Assembly: GCA_934271255.1 (NCBI GenBank)
Contig: CAKQQS010000004.1
Coordinates: forward strand, 1 to 64,000
Source: an uncultured Clostridia bacterium
Lineage (GTDB): Bacteria > Bacillota > Clostridia > Christensenellales > Borkfalkiaceae
Direction: 5' to 3'
Length of the DNA stretch: 64,000 nucleotides
Shown: in pieces, positions 16,583 through 25,090 of the stretch
Layout: each line of letters begins with the position of its first letter
Position numbering within the stretch: position 1 is the first letter of the stretch
Made by a program: the position numbers and the translations under genes
The notes under the pieces: generated by a model
Database searches by the model: none
Seen by the model: only the letters and a program-made list of their open reading frames with translations
Told to the model about the DNA's origin: nothing

Positions 16583-17748
16583 TATAAGTATTTTTCCAAA
16601 TCCTTGACTCTGTCCGTCTTTTCCCACGGAAGATTTTCTTTACCGAAATGTCCGTACGCCGCCGTCTGGCTGTATATCGGGCGTTTAAGGTCGAACAGTT
16701 TTATAATCGAATACGGTCTTAAATCGAACTCTTTCGTTATAATCTCCGCAAGTTTTTCGTCGGAAAGTCTTCCCGTTCCGAACGAGTTGACGAAAACGGA
16801 TACGGGACGAGCGACGCCTATCGCGTACGCGACTTCGATTTCGACTTCTTCCGCAAGTCCGCTCGCTACGATATTTTTCGCGATGTATCTTGCCATATAC
16901 GTTGCCGATCTGTCGACTTTCGTCGGGTCTTTACCCGAAAAACATCCGCCGCCGTGAGCGCATCTTCCGCCGTAAGTATCGACTATAATCTTTCTGCCCG
17001 TAAGCCCGCTGTCGCCGTCCGGCCCGCCGATTTCAAACCTGCCCGTCGGGTTGATATAAATCTTGGTTTTGTCGTCCATGAGTTCTTTGGGCATAACTTC
17101 GTCGATGACGAGTCTTTTTATATCGCTACGAAGCGTTTCCGTGTCTATCTTGTCGTTGTGATGAGCGGACAACACTATCGTGTCGATTCTTACCGCTTTG
17201 CCGTCTTCGTACTCTACCGTAACCTGTCCTTTTCCGTCGGGACGCAAATAGTCGACGAGTCCTTGTTTTCTTACGTCGGCAAGACGTTTGCACATTTTAT
17301 GCGAAAGCATTATGGGGAGCGGCATCAGTTCCGGCGTTTCCTTGCACGCGTACCCGAACATCATTCCCTGATCGCCCGCGCCTATTTCGTCGGCAAGTTC
17401 GCCGCCCGCTTTCCTTTCGAGCGACGCGTCTACCCCCAAAGCGATATCGTCGCTTTGTTTGTGTATATGCGTTAAAATCGCGCAACTGTGGTAATCGAAC
17501 CCGACGTCGGGATCTTTGTACCCTATTTCTTTTATGGTATCTCTTACCACCTTGTTTATGTCGACGTAGCATTTCGTCGTTATTTCGCCCATTACGAGAA
17601 CGAGCCCCGTAGTAACTGTACATTCGCAAGCGACTCTGGCGTCTTTATCTTCTTTAAGCATTGCGTCTAAAACGGCGTCGCTTATTCTGTCGCATACTTT
17701 GTCGGGATGTCCTTCCGTTACGCTTTCACTTGTAAAAAACTTTTTCAT
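16582..17748 (-). CDS. metK: S-adenosylmethionine synthetase
   Basis: MetK makes S-adenosylmethionine from methionine and ATP. The chosen ATG at 17748 gives 388 residues, beginning KKFFTSESVTEGHPDKVCD, the canonical N terminus. GAGDQGMMFGYA and GGGCFSGKDPTKVDRSA are the diagnostic motifs. A GGAG ribosome-binding site lies 6 nt before the ATG. The frame stays open upstream for 46 more codons, and a separate 29-codon ORF also ends on this start codon (see the leader ORF). metK heads the comF-secA-prfB-tsaD operon. Confidence 0.98.
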   Translation of the reverse strand: MKKFFTSESVTEGHPDKVCDRISDAVLDAMLKEDKDARVACECTVTTGLVLVMGEITTKCYVDINKVVRDTIKEIGYKDPDVGFDYHSCAILTHIHKQSDDIALGVDASLERKAGGELADEIGAGDQGMMFGYACKETPELMPLPIMLSHKMCKRLADVRKQGLVDYLRPDGKGQVTVEYEDGKAVRIDTIVLSAHHNDKIDTETLRSDIKRLVIDEVMPKELMDDKTKIYINPTGRFEIGGPDGDSGLTGRKIIVDTYGGRCAHGGGCFSGKDPTKVDRSATYMARYIAKNIVASGLAEEVEIEVAYAIGVARPVSVFVNSFGTGRLSDEKLAEIITKEFDLRPYSIIKLFDLKRPIYSQTAAYGHFGKENLPWEKTDRVKDLEKYL

Positions 17749-17834
17749 ATATATCTCCGCCTTTGCTTTTCGGCATGTCGACCGAAAACCTTTCCCGTCC
17801 TGTAAAGACGGAACATATCGTCGTCGGTTGGCAT
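17745..17834 (-). CDS. Putative 29-aa leader ORF overlapping the metK start
   Basis: An ATG at 17834 opens a frame that begins MPTDDDMFRLYRTGKVFGRH and ends with TGA overlapping the metK ATG by ATGA. The product would be short and basic (29 aa). It lies fully in the metK mRNA leader, 17 nt after the predicted transcription start. It has no clear ribosome-binding site. Two hairpins can form in the same RNA (CCGTC/GACGG and TTTTCGG/CCGAAAA). It could be a real coupled leader peptide or simply an open frame through a structured leader. No known protein family is recognised. Confidence 0.35.
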   Translation of the reverse strand: MPTDDDMFRLYRTGKVFGRHAEKQRRRYI

Positions 17835-17857
17835 AATAGTCCATTTTAATCTTTTCT

Positions 17858-17886
17858 ATTTTAGCATACTTTTTTATTTTTAGCAA
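17858..17886 (-). promoter_or_regulatory. metK promoter
   Basis: TTGCTA (17881-17886), a 17-nt spacer ending in TGC (extended -10), and TAAAAT (17858-17863). The leader to the metK ATG is about 100 nt. I looked for S-box, SMK-box and other SAM riboswitch consensus elements and saw none. Confidence 0.75.
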
Positions 17887-17913
17887 GATAAACGTTAATA
17901 ATTTCTATATAAG

Positions 17914-17942
17914 TTGACTTTTTAGTTTATTTGTTTTACAAT
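17914..17942 (+). promoter_or_regulatory. ychF promoter
   Basis: TTGACT (17914-17919), a 17-nt spacer and TACAAT (17937-17942) on the plus strand. It is divergent from the metK promoter, with the two -35 boxes 28 bp apart. Confidence 0.75.
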
Positions 17943-17970
17943 AGTACGGTATCATAAGGAGATAAACGAA

Positions 17971-19071
17971 ATGAAATTAGGCGTAGTAGGACTTCCCAAC
18001 GTAGGAAAATCCACACTTTTCAATGCAATAACTCACGCCGGCGCGGAATGCGCGAACTACCCGTTCTGCACAATCGAGCCGAACGTCGGTATCGTCGCCG
18101 TACCCGACGAAAGACTTCAAAAACTGACCGAACTTTACAACGCGAAAAAAACCACCCCCGCCGTCATCGAATTCGTCGACATAGCGGGGCTCGTTAAAGG
18201 AGCCAGCCGCGGTGAAGGACTCGGCAACAAGTTTTTGGCTAATATCAGAGAATGCGACGCTATCGTTCACGTGGTCAGATGTTTTGAAAACGAAAACATT
18301 ACTCACGTTTCCGACAAGGTCGACCCTATCGACGATATTACCACAATCAATCTCGAACTCGTTCTGGCGGATTTGGAAAGCGTTACCAAAAGATACGACA
18401 AAGCATTTTCTATGATTAAAACGGGGGATAAAAAGTATAAAATCGAGTCGGAGTTTTTGTCAAGACTTAAAACTCATCTCGAAAACGAACAACCCGCAAG
18501 AACTCTCCCCCTTAACGGCGACGACGAAAAAGAGTACCTTGACAGCCTTTTCCTTTTGTCCGCTAAACCCGTGATTTACGCCGCTAACGTTTGCGAAGAC
18601 GATATGGCGAAAAATCCCGAAGATATTCCTTTGGCAAAACTCGTAGTCGATTACGCTAAAAACGAAGGCGAAGAGTCGTTGGTTATCTGCGCTAAAACGG
18701 AAGAAGAACTTTCTATGCTCGACGACGACGAAAAGCAAATGTTCTTAACCGAACTAGGTCTTTCTTCAAGCGGTCTGGACAGGCTCGTTACAGCGTCTTA
18801 TAAGTTGTTGGGGCTTATCAGTTACCTTACCGCCGGCGAAAAAGAAGTGCGCGCCTGGACTATAAAAAGCGGTACGAAAGCGCCGCAAGCCGCAGGCAAA
18901 ATACATAGCGATTTCGAGAAAGGTTTTATCCGCGCGGAAATCGTCGATTACGACGACCTTATCTCGCTGGGCGGGTTTAACCAGTGTAAGGAAAAAGGTA
19001 AAGTCAGAAGCGAAGGCAAAGACTACGTTATCAAAGACGGCGACGTCGTTTTGTTCCGTTTCAACGTCTGA
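17971..19071 (+). CDS. ychF: Ribosome-binding ATPase YchF
   Basis: YchF is an Obg-family P-loop protein that hydrolyses ATP rather than GTP and associates with ribosomes; it affects oxidative-stress responses in E. coli. The 366-aa sequence has G1 LPNVGKSTLFNA, DIAGLVKGASRGEGLGN and a C-terminal TGS domain (AWTIKSGTKAPQAAGKIHSDFEKGFIRAE). AAGGAG lies 8 nt before the ATG. It is a single-gene plus-strand unit whose 3' region carries a tandem repeat array and a strong terminator. Confidence 0.97.
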   Translation: MKLGVVGLPNVGKSTLFNAITHAGAECANYPFCTIEPNVGIVAVPDERLQKLTELYNAKKTTPAVIEFVDIAGLVKGASRGEGLGNKFLANIRECDAIVHVVRCFENENITHVSDKVDPIDDITTINLELVLADLESVTKRYDKAFSMIKTGDKKYKIESEFLSRLKTHLENEQPARTLPLNGDDEKEYLDSLFLLSAKPVIYAANVCEDDMAKNPEDIPLAKLVVDYAKNEGEESLVICAKTEEELSMLDDDEKQMFLTELGLSSSGLDRLVTASYKLLGLISYLTAGEKEVRAWTIKSGTKAPQAAGKIHSDFEKGFIRAEIVDYDDLISLGGFNQCKEKGKVRSEGKDYVIKDGDVVLFRFNV

Positions 19072-19072
19072 C

Positions 19073-19306
19073 AAGCCTGAGGCTTGGCGCAAACCAAATG
19101 TTTGACGGGGCGTCTAGGGGCGTTTGCGAAACAGTTTGTATCAAGGTTCACCTTGATAGTAAGGTTGAGAAACGGCTTGGCGCAAACGTCTAGTTGCTTT
19201 TGCGAAACAGTTGCTATCAAAGTTCACCTTGATAGTAAGGTTGAGAAACGGCTTGGCGCAAACGTCTAGTTGCATTTGCGAAGTAGTTTCTATCAAGATT
19301 CGCCTA
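19073..19306 (+). repeat. Tandem repeat array 1 (76-bp units) after ychF
   Basis: Three degenerate direct repeats start two bases after the ychF stop. The period is 76 bp: GCTTGGCGCAAACGTCTAG occurs at 19175 and 19251, with a diverged copy before them. Units contain a 20-bp palindrome (TATCAAGGT, TC, ACCTTGATA). The same family appears at 37030-37313 after the AraC gene, in the same orientation to its upstream gene. It sits in the transcribed 3' region, before the terminator at 19336. Confidence 0.85.
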
Positions 19307-19503
19307 TAAAAAGTCGGATATATAAAACGATATAAAACCCCCGCGGGGACGGTTTAACCTTCCCCGCGGGGGTTCGTTTTTTATTAAAATATTTCTTGTC
19401 GACGGGTTTATAAAACCGATACTTTTTGTCGACTTTTTAAACGACGCCGTTTTTTACGGTGCGTCCGAAAAAATTATATAATCGCCGACGCCGTTACGAC
19501 AAA
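19307..19503 (+). terminator. ychF terminator and remaining intergenic sequence
   Basis: A 14-bp stem, AACCCCCGCGGGGA (19336-19349) and its complement (19361-19374), is followed by CGTTTTTTATT on the plus strand. It is a strong intrinsic terminator for ychF and its repeat array. The remaining sequence to 19503 is AT-rich and I see nothing else in it. Confidence 0.85.
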
Positions 19504-20124
19504 TCATTTATACGTTGCGTAGCAAACGACGGTAATGCCGCCGCCCTGCGTTTCATAGCCCTTTTCACCCAACAACACGTCGGCGGGGAATTGCAAGTTG
19601 ATACGCGCGGTCATTTTCGTCAACGCGCCCGAAAAATTGTCGTAATCGACGACGAATTCGGGTTTGTTCGGTTTATATAACCAAATAGAGAAAAACGCGT
19701 TTTCTTCAAAATCGATTTTATAATCGAACGCAGCCGTAACGTTATACTTTTTTCCTTGAATGGTTACCGTCTTTTCGTCTTTCGTTCCGAACGTAAAGTT
19801 GATTTCTTGCAACGCTTTCTTGTCAAACTCCGCGTTTAATTTTTCCTGAATTGTTTTATACGCGTTTTCGCCGCTTATTAAACTTTCTTTCGTCGTTCCG
19901 AGAGAAGATTCCCATTCGATTTTATCGAAATAATCGACGCAAATCCGTTTCAAGGACAAAACTTTGCCGTCAACCGTATACGACAAGTCGTCCGTCGACG
20001 TTATCCCGGCAAAGACGAGCGTTTTGCCCCAAGGGGTTATCGGTTGTTTTCCGCAACCCGAAAACACGCAAAGCGCGCAAACGAGCAGCGATATGCCTGC
20101 AAATAATCCTTTGATTTTTCTCAT
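19504..20124 (-). CDS. Small lipoprotein of unknown function
   Basis: The chosen ATG at 20124 gives 206 residues with a signal peptide and lipobox ending at C24 (LCVFSGC); AAAGGAG precedes it. An upstream extension of 40 codons has no signal and is rejected. The mature part is a soluble, beta-rich sequence (GKTLVFAGITSTDDLSYTVDG) for which I recognise no family. It is the last gene of the surface cluster, separated from the DUF4838 gene by a long hairpin. Confidence 0.75.
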   Translation of the reverse strand: MRKIKGLFAGISLLVCALCVFSGCGKQPITPWGKTLVFAGITSTDDLSYTVDGKVLSLKRICVDYFDKIEWESSLGTTKESLISGENAYKTIQEKLNAEFDKKALQEINFTFGTKDEKTVTIQGKKYNVTAAFDYKIDFEENAFFSIWLYKPNKPEFVVDYDNFSGALTKMTARINLQFPADVLLGEKGYETQGGGITVVCYATYK

Positions 20125-20180
20125 AAAACGTTCTCCTTTTTTACTAACCGCGTGGATTTTTAACGGTTTTTCCATTTTAC

Positions 20181-20215
20181 TTATTCGGGCGTTGCGATTC
20201 GCAACGCCCGAATAA
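20181..20215. terminator. Perfect 17-bp palindrome between the DUF4838 gene and the small lipoprotein gene
   Basis: TTATTCGGGCGTTGCGA, one spacer base, and its exact complement. There is no T-run on the minus strand, so it is a possible partial terminator or mRNA-stabilising hairpin that would lower expression of the last lipoprotein gene relative to the cluster. Confidence 0.6.
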
Positions 20216-20240
20216 ATTATAATATATTTTTCACAATCTG

Positions 20241-22082
20241 TCAAGACAAATTGTCGATAACGCCTTCGACGATAAAGGAGCCGTTCGTCGTGGTCGCGCT
20301 GCCTTCGGCAAATCTCGTTACGCCCAAAGCCTTTGCGTCCGTGATAATCGCCGAAAAGTCGCCGAAAGTCCCGTCTTTATACACGGCGTAAACCATATAT
20401 CTTATTGCCAGACCTTCCGTTTTGATTCGGGTTGCATATTCCGAATTCGCGTCGACTTTCGCCAGCGCCGTAGCGATATAATTATTATACCACCCTTTCA
20501 GCATAGACGAGTCGTACTTTTTGATAATCGAGCCCGTAGGCGTATCGTCCCAGTATTTTTTGTTGAACAAATCCGAGTTTGCAAGTATGTGGCAACCCGT
20601 CGTGTCCTTACCCTTGTCTTTCGTAATCTGTTCCGAAAGCGTTTTATACCACTCTCTTTCCGCCCTTATAAGATTATACATTTCCGTTCCGCCCGCGCCG
20701 TAATAGGCGTTGCAGAAGTTTTGTATAAGCGTTTCCGTATCCGCGTTTACGTCTTTTGAGAGTTTACTCTTCAAATAGATTTTAAGCGCGTTGAAGTTCG
20801 TCGCGTTTATCGTTCCGCTGACGCCCTGATCGGCAAAATAGTCGAGCCCGAACTCGGCGTACTTTTTATAAGTAGCCTGCATGTTCGTAAAGGTGTCTAC
20901 GGGTACGAAATAGTTGTCGAACTGCGCGGAATATTTCCATACGGAAACTTCTCCGCCGAACGCTTTCCATTTTTGCAGTTGAGTAAGGTAGTACGCGTTC
21001 TTTTTGCCGTAAGGACCGTTTGCCGTATCGTCGGTTATCGCGCGGTAAAAACTCGATTCTATCGGCGCGAACATTACGCCGAGCGACACTTTGTCGGACG
21101 AAAAGAACTTTAATTCTTCGCTGTACGTCGGCGCGTCCAACACGGCGTTATACGCCATCATATAAATCTTTATTTTTCTCGAAAGAGCGTACTGCCTGTC
21201 GAAAATCTCGGCAACCTTGTTCATAAACGCGACGTATTCGCCCGCGTACGAGCCGTGCGTGGTTTTAAGCGACTCCGAAAGAGAGCAATTACACCACCCG
21301 CGCCGATCCGGCGGACCGAAAAAGATAAAATCTTTGACGTTCCTCGCCGCGTCTTCTCTTATCACTCTGTCGTAGACGTATTCGGCGACTATTCCCGCCA
21401 TTTCGTCCCCGCCCGAAGCAAGACACAGCGTTACGAACTTAACTCCGCTGTCCGTCGCCGTCGTTTCGTAGTACCATTCGGGGTGAGCCGAGCCGTACGT
21501 TTCGTAAGGAACGGCGTCTAAAAAGTTGTGCGGAGTACCGCCGTAGACCTGCCAACTGTTGACGTACCCCATACGGCGTTGATAGGTCATATTGACCGTA
21601 CCCGAATCGTTTGAAGAAATTGCGCCGTCCATCGCCCACACGTTGTCAAGCGACGGGTTGAACGTAACGTTTTCTACGTTGGAATAATCAAAAAGGGCGT
21701 CCGCGTACTCTATCACCGTATCGGTGTATATTTCCAGCCCGAAAAGTTGTTTTAAAAGGGCGTAAACGGCGTTAAGAGAGCCGTATTCGGTGTTGCCGTA
21801 AAGGTATATTCCTTCCGCCGATTTGTTAATTTTATAGCCTGTGTCGGTATAAAGACCGTCAAAGGAAAGCCCTTTACTCTCGGCAAGAGTTTTGCCGAGA
21901 ATAAAGTAGCATTCCTGTTCGTCCAAAGAGTTTACGTCCGTTACGTACGTTACCGAAAGGGTTTTACCCGTGATACGCTCGTAAAGCGAAACGAACTCCT
22001 GCTCGGCGAATTGTAAAACCCTTTCGTTTTCGTTATTGCCCGAATGGTTTACGACCGCCAGAGTCTTTATACCGTTTACGCG
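20241..22082 (-). CDS. DUF4838-type protein, no start or signal of its own (possible -1 frameshift extension)
   Basis: The frame is open from 22082 and encodes 613 residues resembling the lipoprotein DUF4838 paralogue at 28014-29963: an N-terminal alpha/beta domain (NGIKTLAVVNHSGNN... TGKTLSV... LNAVYALLKQLFGLEIY) and the DUF4838 region (FGPPDRRGWCNCS). DUF4838 proteins are linked to carbohydrate processing, but their activity is not established. There is no ATG, signal peptide or ribosome-binding site upstream; the first usable start is a TTG at 21926, already 52 residues inside the conserved domain. The frame meets the preceding lipoprotein gene at an A AAA AAC heptamer, so it may be made only by -1 frameshifting. 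A disabling mutation or sequence error are alternatives. Confidence 0.7.
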   Translation of the reverse strand, partial: RVNGIKTLAVVNHSGNNENERVLQFAEQEFVSLYERITGKTLSVTYVTDVNSLDEQECYFILGKTLAESKGLSFDGLYTDTGYKINKSAEGIYLYGNTEYGSLNAVYALLKQLFGLEIYTDTVIEYADALFDYSNVENVTFNPSLDNVWAMDGAISSNDSGTVNMTYQRRMGYVNSWQVYGGTPHNFLDAVPYETYGSAHPEWYYETTATDSGVKFVTLCLASGGDEMAGIVAEYVYDRVIREDAARNVKDFIFFGPPDRRGWCNCSLSESLKTTHGSYAGEYVAFMNKVAEIFDRQYALSRKIKIYMMAYNAVLDAPTYSEELKFFSSDKVSLGVMFAPIESSFYRAITDDTANGPYGKKNAYYLTQLQKWKAFGGEVSVWKYSAQFDNYFVPVDTFTNMQATYKKYAEFGLDYFADQGVSGTINATNFNALKIYLKSKLSKDVNADTETLIQNFCNAYYGAGGTEMYNLIRAEREWYKTLSEQITKDKGKDTTGCHILANSDLFNKKYWDDTPTGSIIKKYDSSMLKGWYNNYIATALAKVDANSEYATRIKTEGLAIRYMVYAVYKDGTFGDFSAIITDAKALGVTRFAEGSATTTNGSFIVEGVIDNLS

Positions 22083-25030
22083 TTTTTTAAGTCAACGATA
22101 GCCTTAAACGTTTTAGCGAAATATTCCTGATTCCAACCGTCCGCTTCGTTGAACGTCGCGCCGGCAGCTATCTCGGCAAGCGTTTCGTAGTTTGCGCATC
22201 CGCTGATAGTAACACCACCCCATTTTTCTCCGCAAGGATTTTCCGGCGCTGCCGACATCGCGTTGTTATACGCAGCATAGCAATTTATGATTTTACCCGC
22301 TTTTAATAAACCGACCACAGTTCCATAACTTGTAGAAGCGGCTACGCCGTCAGACGTAAGCGAAGTTATACAGTTGGAAACCGTTCCGCCGTTATTGATA
22401 CCCACCAGCGTAGACGTATACCAACCTTTTGCCTTATAAGTTACTTCCGCATAAACGTTAGTAACGACGCCTGTGTTTTCGGATATAAATCCTTCATAGG
22501 AAGAATTGCAAGCCTCAAACGTAAATTGTATTGCAATATTCTTTATATTTCCAACGTTTTTTCCGATAAAGCAATATCCGTAATCATCAGCCCCGCTGCT
22601 TGTTTTTCCTTTATAGTAGAAACCAAGTTTAAAGTTCTTTAAGGTATAGCCTCTTCCGTCCAACTCCCCGCCGAACTCAGATATTATTCCTTGACTATCA
22701 CCACCGAAATCGATATCGCTGCCGAGCGCATATTTACCGTTTGGATTTGCATTGATAACAGAAACAAAGTTTGCCATGTTGGCTTGGGTAAGGATAGTTG
22801 TTTCTTCTACGGGTTCGGGATCTTCTTCGCCGAATACAAGTTTACCGTCTTTAATCGACCAGTATTTGCTCCAACCGTTCGCCGTAAAGTCTACCGCCGC
22901 AAGAAAAGCCGCCGTATCTTCGTAGTTTGCGCAGTTTTCTATCGTTTCGCTGCCGAACGATTGTCCTGCTGCGTACGGCAAATCGGTAACCGCGATGACT
23001 CCGTTACAAATAGCGTGAGCGTTTCTTATCGTTCCGTTATGATTTGCGCCGGCTACGGGGCCGACTACGGACGTCGTGGAACCGCTCCAACTTACTACTA
23101 CGTTGTCGATTGTTCCCGAGCCTTTGTTTGCGCCGATTACCGTACCCATATAGTTGGGCGCTTCGCCGTCAATGGATATTTTAACGTAAACGTTTTCTAT
23201 TTTGCCGTAATTGTGTCTTATAACTCCCGAGTGATTGTTCCCCATTTTAGCGGGAGCCGAATAATACAAGCCTACGTTTCTTATCGTGCCCGCGTTTTGA
23301 ATTATAAATGCAAACGCCCAGTCTCCGGCACCGTCTAAATCGCCGAGTTTAAGTTTAAAGTTCTTTAACTTGTAACCCATACCGTCGAAGATTCCGCCGA
23401 AGTTGGCAACGTGGGGAAGTTCCGCGTTTCCGAAATCGATGTCTTCGCCCAAAACGTAGTTGTCGTCGGGATTAGCGGAAATAATCGCCGAGAAGTTGTC
23501 TTTGTCTGCCTGAGTCAATACTCTTGCCAGAATCGCTACGTATTCCGCGTTCGCCGTTACAGGTTCAAACTCGGGTTCCCAGCCGATTATCGCATAGCCT
23601 TCTACTTTAACGTCTTCGGGAACGGTTATTTCCGAACCGTACGCAAGTTTTATCGTCTTTAACACTTCGTCGCCGTTCTTAAACGTAACGTCGTATTCGT
23701 TGACCGTTTGGTCGAATTGAGCGGTATAAACAACGTCGCCCGTTACCGCGACAATTACTTTGTCCCAGCCTTTGAACGTGTAAGTATATTGAGCGTCCGC
23801 CGATTTTACGGGAGTTTCTCCCTTGTATTCGGGAACAACGCCGTATTCTACCAAACCGCTTTGGAGTTCGACTTCGCCGTTCTTAAACGTTACGGTATAT
23901 TTGTTGACCGTTTGGTCGAATTGAGCCGTGTAAACAACGTCGCCCTTTACCGCCGTAAGGTCTTTGTCCCAGCCTTTGAACGTGTAAGAGTGTTGCGCAT
24001 CGCCCGCCTTTACGGGCGTTTCGCCTTTATATTCGGGAACAACGCCGTATTCTACCAAACCGCTTTGAAGTTCTTCGTCGCCGTTTTTAAACGTTACGGT
24101 ATATTTGTTGACCGTTTGGTCGAATTGAGCGATATACTCTATATCACCCTTTACCGCCGTAAGGTCTTTGTCCCAGCCTTTGAAAGTGTAAGAGTGTTGC
24201 GCATCGCCCGCCTTTACGGGCGTTTCCCCATTATATTCGGGGACTATGCCGTAGTCTACCAAACCGCTTTGCAATACGACTTCGCCGTTCTTAAATACAA
24301 CGGTGTATTTGTTGACCGTTTGGTCGAATTGCGCCGTATATACAACGTCGCCCTTTACCGCCGTAAGGTCTTTATCCCAACCTTTGAAAGTGTAAGTATA
24401 TTGAGCGTCCGCCGGTTTTTCGGGCGTTTTTCCGTCGTACGTAGGAACTACGCCGTATTCTACTTTGCCATTTTGTATTTCTTCGTCGCCGTTCTTAAAT
24501 ATAACGGTGTATTTGTTGATTACGCGTTTGAACTGAGCGGTATAAACGACTTCGCCCGTTACCGCGACAATTGCTTTGTCCCAGCCCGTAAAATTATACG
24601 AGTATTGCGCGTCGCCCGCCTTTACGGGCGTTTCGCCCTTATATTCGGGAACAACGCCGTATTCTACTTTACCGCTTTGAAGTTCTTCGTCGCCGTTCTT
24701 AAAGGTTACGGTGTAACTTTTCTTTTGAGCGTCGAGAACGAGCGTATACGTCGTGTCTTGCGTTGCGGCTACTATTTCTCTGTCCCATTTCCACGCGTAA
24801 ACGAATTCCGCCGTTTCTTCGGGAAGAACGGGATAAGTTCCTTTGAACTCGGGAATTTCCCCTTTCTTTACTTTGACCGACGACAACTCCGCGCTGTCTT
24901 TGTCAAGGAATACTATGTTGTATTCCGAAGTATTCGTCGATCCGAGTTCGCAAGCGGTAAACGCGAAAAGCGCGGACACCGTCATCGTAGCAAGAACTAA
25001 AATCGCCAAAAGTTTGCCGAATTTTTTCAT
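22076..25030 (-). CDS. Large lipoprotein with InlB-type B repeats and beta-helix (GLUG-like) domains
   Basis: The 984-aa protein has a signal peptide and lipobox ending at C27 (LFAFTAC). Residues 35-500 hold one degenerate, five good and one partial copy of a ~68-aa InlB B-repeat (YTVTFKNGDEELQSG... TGWDKAIVAVTGEVVYTAQF); these small beta-grasp repeats are common in adhesive surface proteins. Residues 505-700 and 735-975 are two related domains of the GLUG/beta-helix type (ANPNGKYALGSDIDFGG, then LDGRGYTLKNFKL). The stop codon TAA lies two codons after an A AAA AAC heptamer, and a DUF4838 frame continues in -1. AAGGAG precedes the ATG. Confidence 0.88.
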   Translation of the reverse strand: MKKFGKLLAILVLATMTVSALFAFTACELGSTNTSEYNIVFLDKDSAELSSVKVKKGEIPEFKGTYPVLPEETAEFVYAWKWDREIVAATQDTTYTLVLDAQKKSYTVTFKNGDEELQSGKVEYGVVPEYKGETPVKAGDAQYSYNFTGWDKAIVAVTGEVVYTAQFKRVINKYTVIFKNGDEEIQNGKVEYGVVPTYDGKTPEKPADAQYTYTFKGWDKDLTAVKGDVVYTAQFDQTVNKYTVVFKNGEVVLQSGLVDYGIVPEYNGETPVKAGDAQHSYTFKGWDKDLTAVKGDIEYIAQFDQTVNKYTVTFKNGDEELQSGLVEYGVVPEYKGETPVKAGDAQHSYTFKGWDKDLTAVKGDVVYTAQFDQTVNKYTVTFKNGEVELQSGLVEYGVVPEYKGETPVKSADAQYTYTFKGWDKVIVAVTGDVVYTAQFDQTVNEYDVTFKNGDEVLKTIKLAYGSEITVPEDVKVEGYAIIGWEPEFEPVTANAEYVAILARVLTQADKDNFSAIISANPDDNYVLGEDIDFGNAELPHVANFGGIFDGMGYKLKNFKLKLGDLDGAGDWAFAFIIQNAGTIRNVGLYYSAPAKMGNNHSGVIRHNYGKIENVYVKISIDGEAPNYMGTVIGANKGSGTIDNVVVSWSGSTTSVVGPVAGANHNGTIRNAHAICNGVIAVTDLPYAAGQSFGSETIENCANYEDTAAFLAAVDFTANGWSKYWSIKDGKLVFGEEDPEPVEETTILTQANMANFVSVINANPNGKYALGSDIDFGGDSQGIISEFGGELDGRGYTLKNFKLGFYYKGKTSSGADDYGYCFIGKNVGNIKNIAIQFTFEACNSSYEGFISENTGVVTNVYAEVTYKAKGWYTSTLVGINNGGTVSNCITSLTSDGVAASTSYGTVVGLLKAGKIINCYAAYNNAMSAAPENPCGEKWGGVTISGCANYETLAEIAAGATFNEADGWNQEYFAKTFKAIVDLKNA
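22082..22088 (-). other. -1 slippery heptamer A AAA AAC at the end of the InlB lipoprotein gene
   Basis: In the zero frame the codons are TTA AAA AAC GCG TAA, so the heptamer fits X XXY YYZ exactly. After a -1 slip the next codons (CGC GTA AAC GGT) enter the DUF4838 frame. An AAGG element lies 13 nt upstream, similar in placement to the stimulatory element of E. coli dnaX. No strong downstream stem was found by eye. Confidence 0.55.
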
Positions 25031-25090
25031 GATTTTCTCTCCTTATATTTTTTTATTTTCCTTTTCGTCGCGCAGGCGACGAAACGTTTA

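Noticed and set aside
17749..17850. Known SAM riboswitch upstream of metK
   Set aside because: None of the conserved S-box, SAM-II or SMK-box elements could be found; the stems seen are unlike them.
17749..17886. 46-residue N-terminal extension of metK
   Set aside because: The canonical MetK start with its own ribosome-binding site is at 17748; the extension overlaps the predicted promoter and leader.
23690..24720. Periodic ~204-bp DNA repeats resembling an array
   Set aside because: They encode InlB B-repeats in a continuous minus-strand frame; there is no short palindromic repeat with unique spacers, so not CRISPR.
23708..25000. 430-codon plus-strand frame with repeats
   Set aside because: Antisense shadow of the InlB-repeat lipoprotein gene; the repeats mirror the coding strand.
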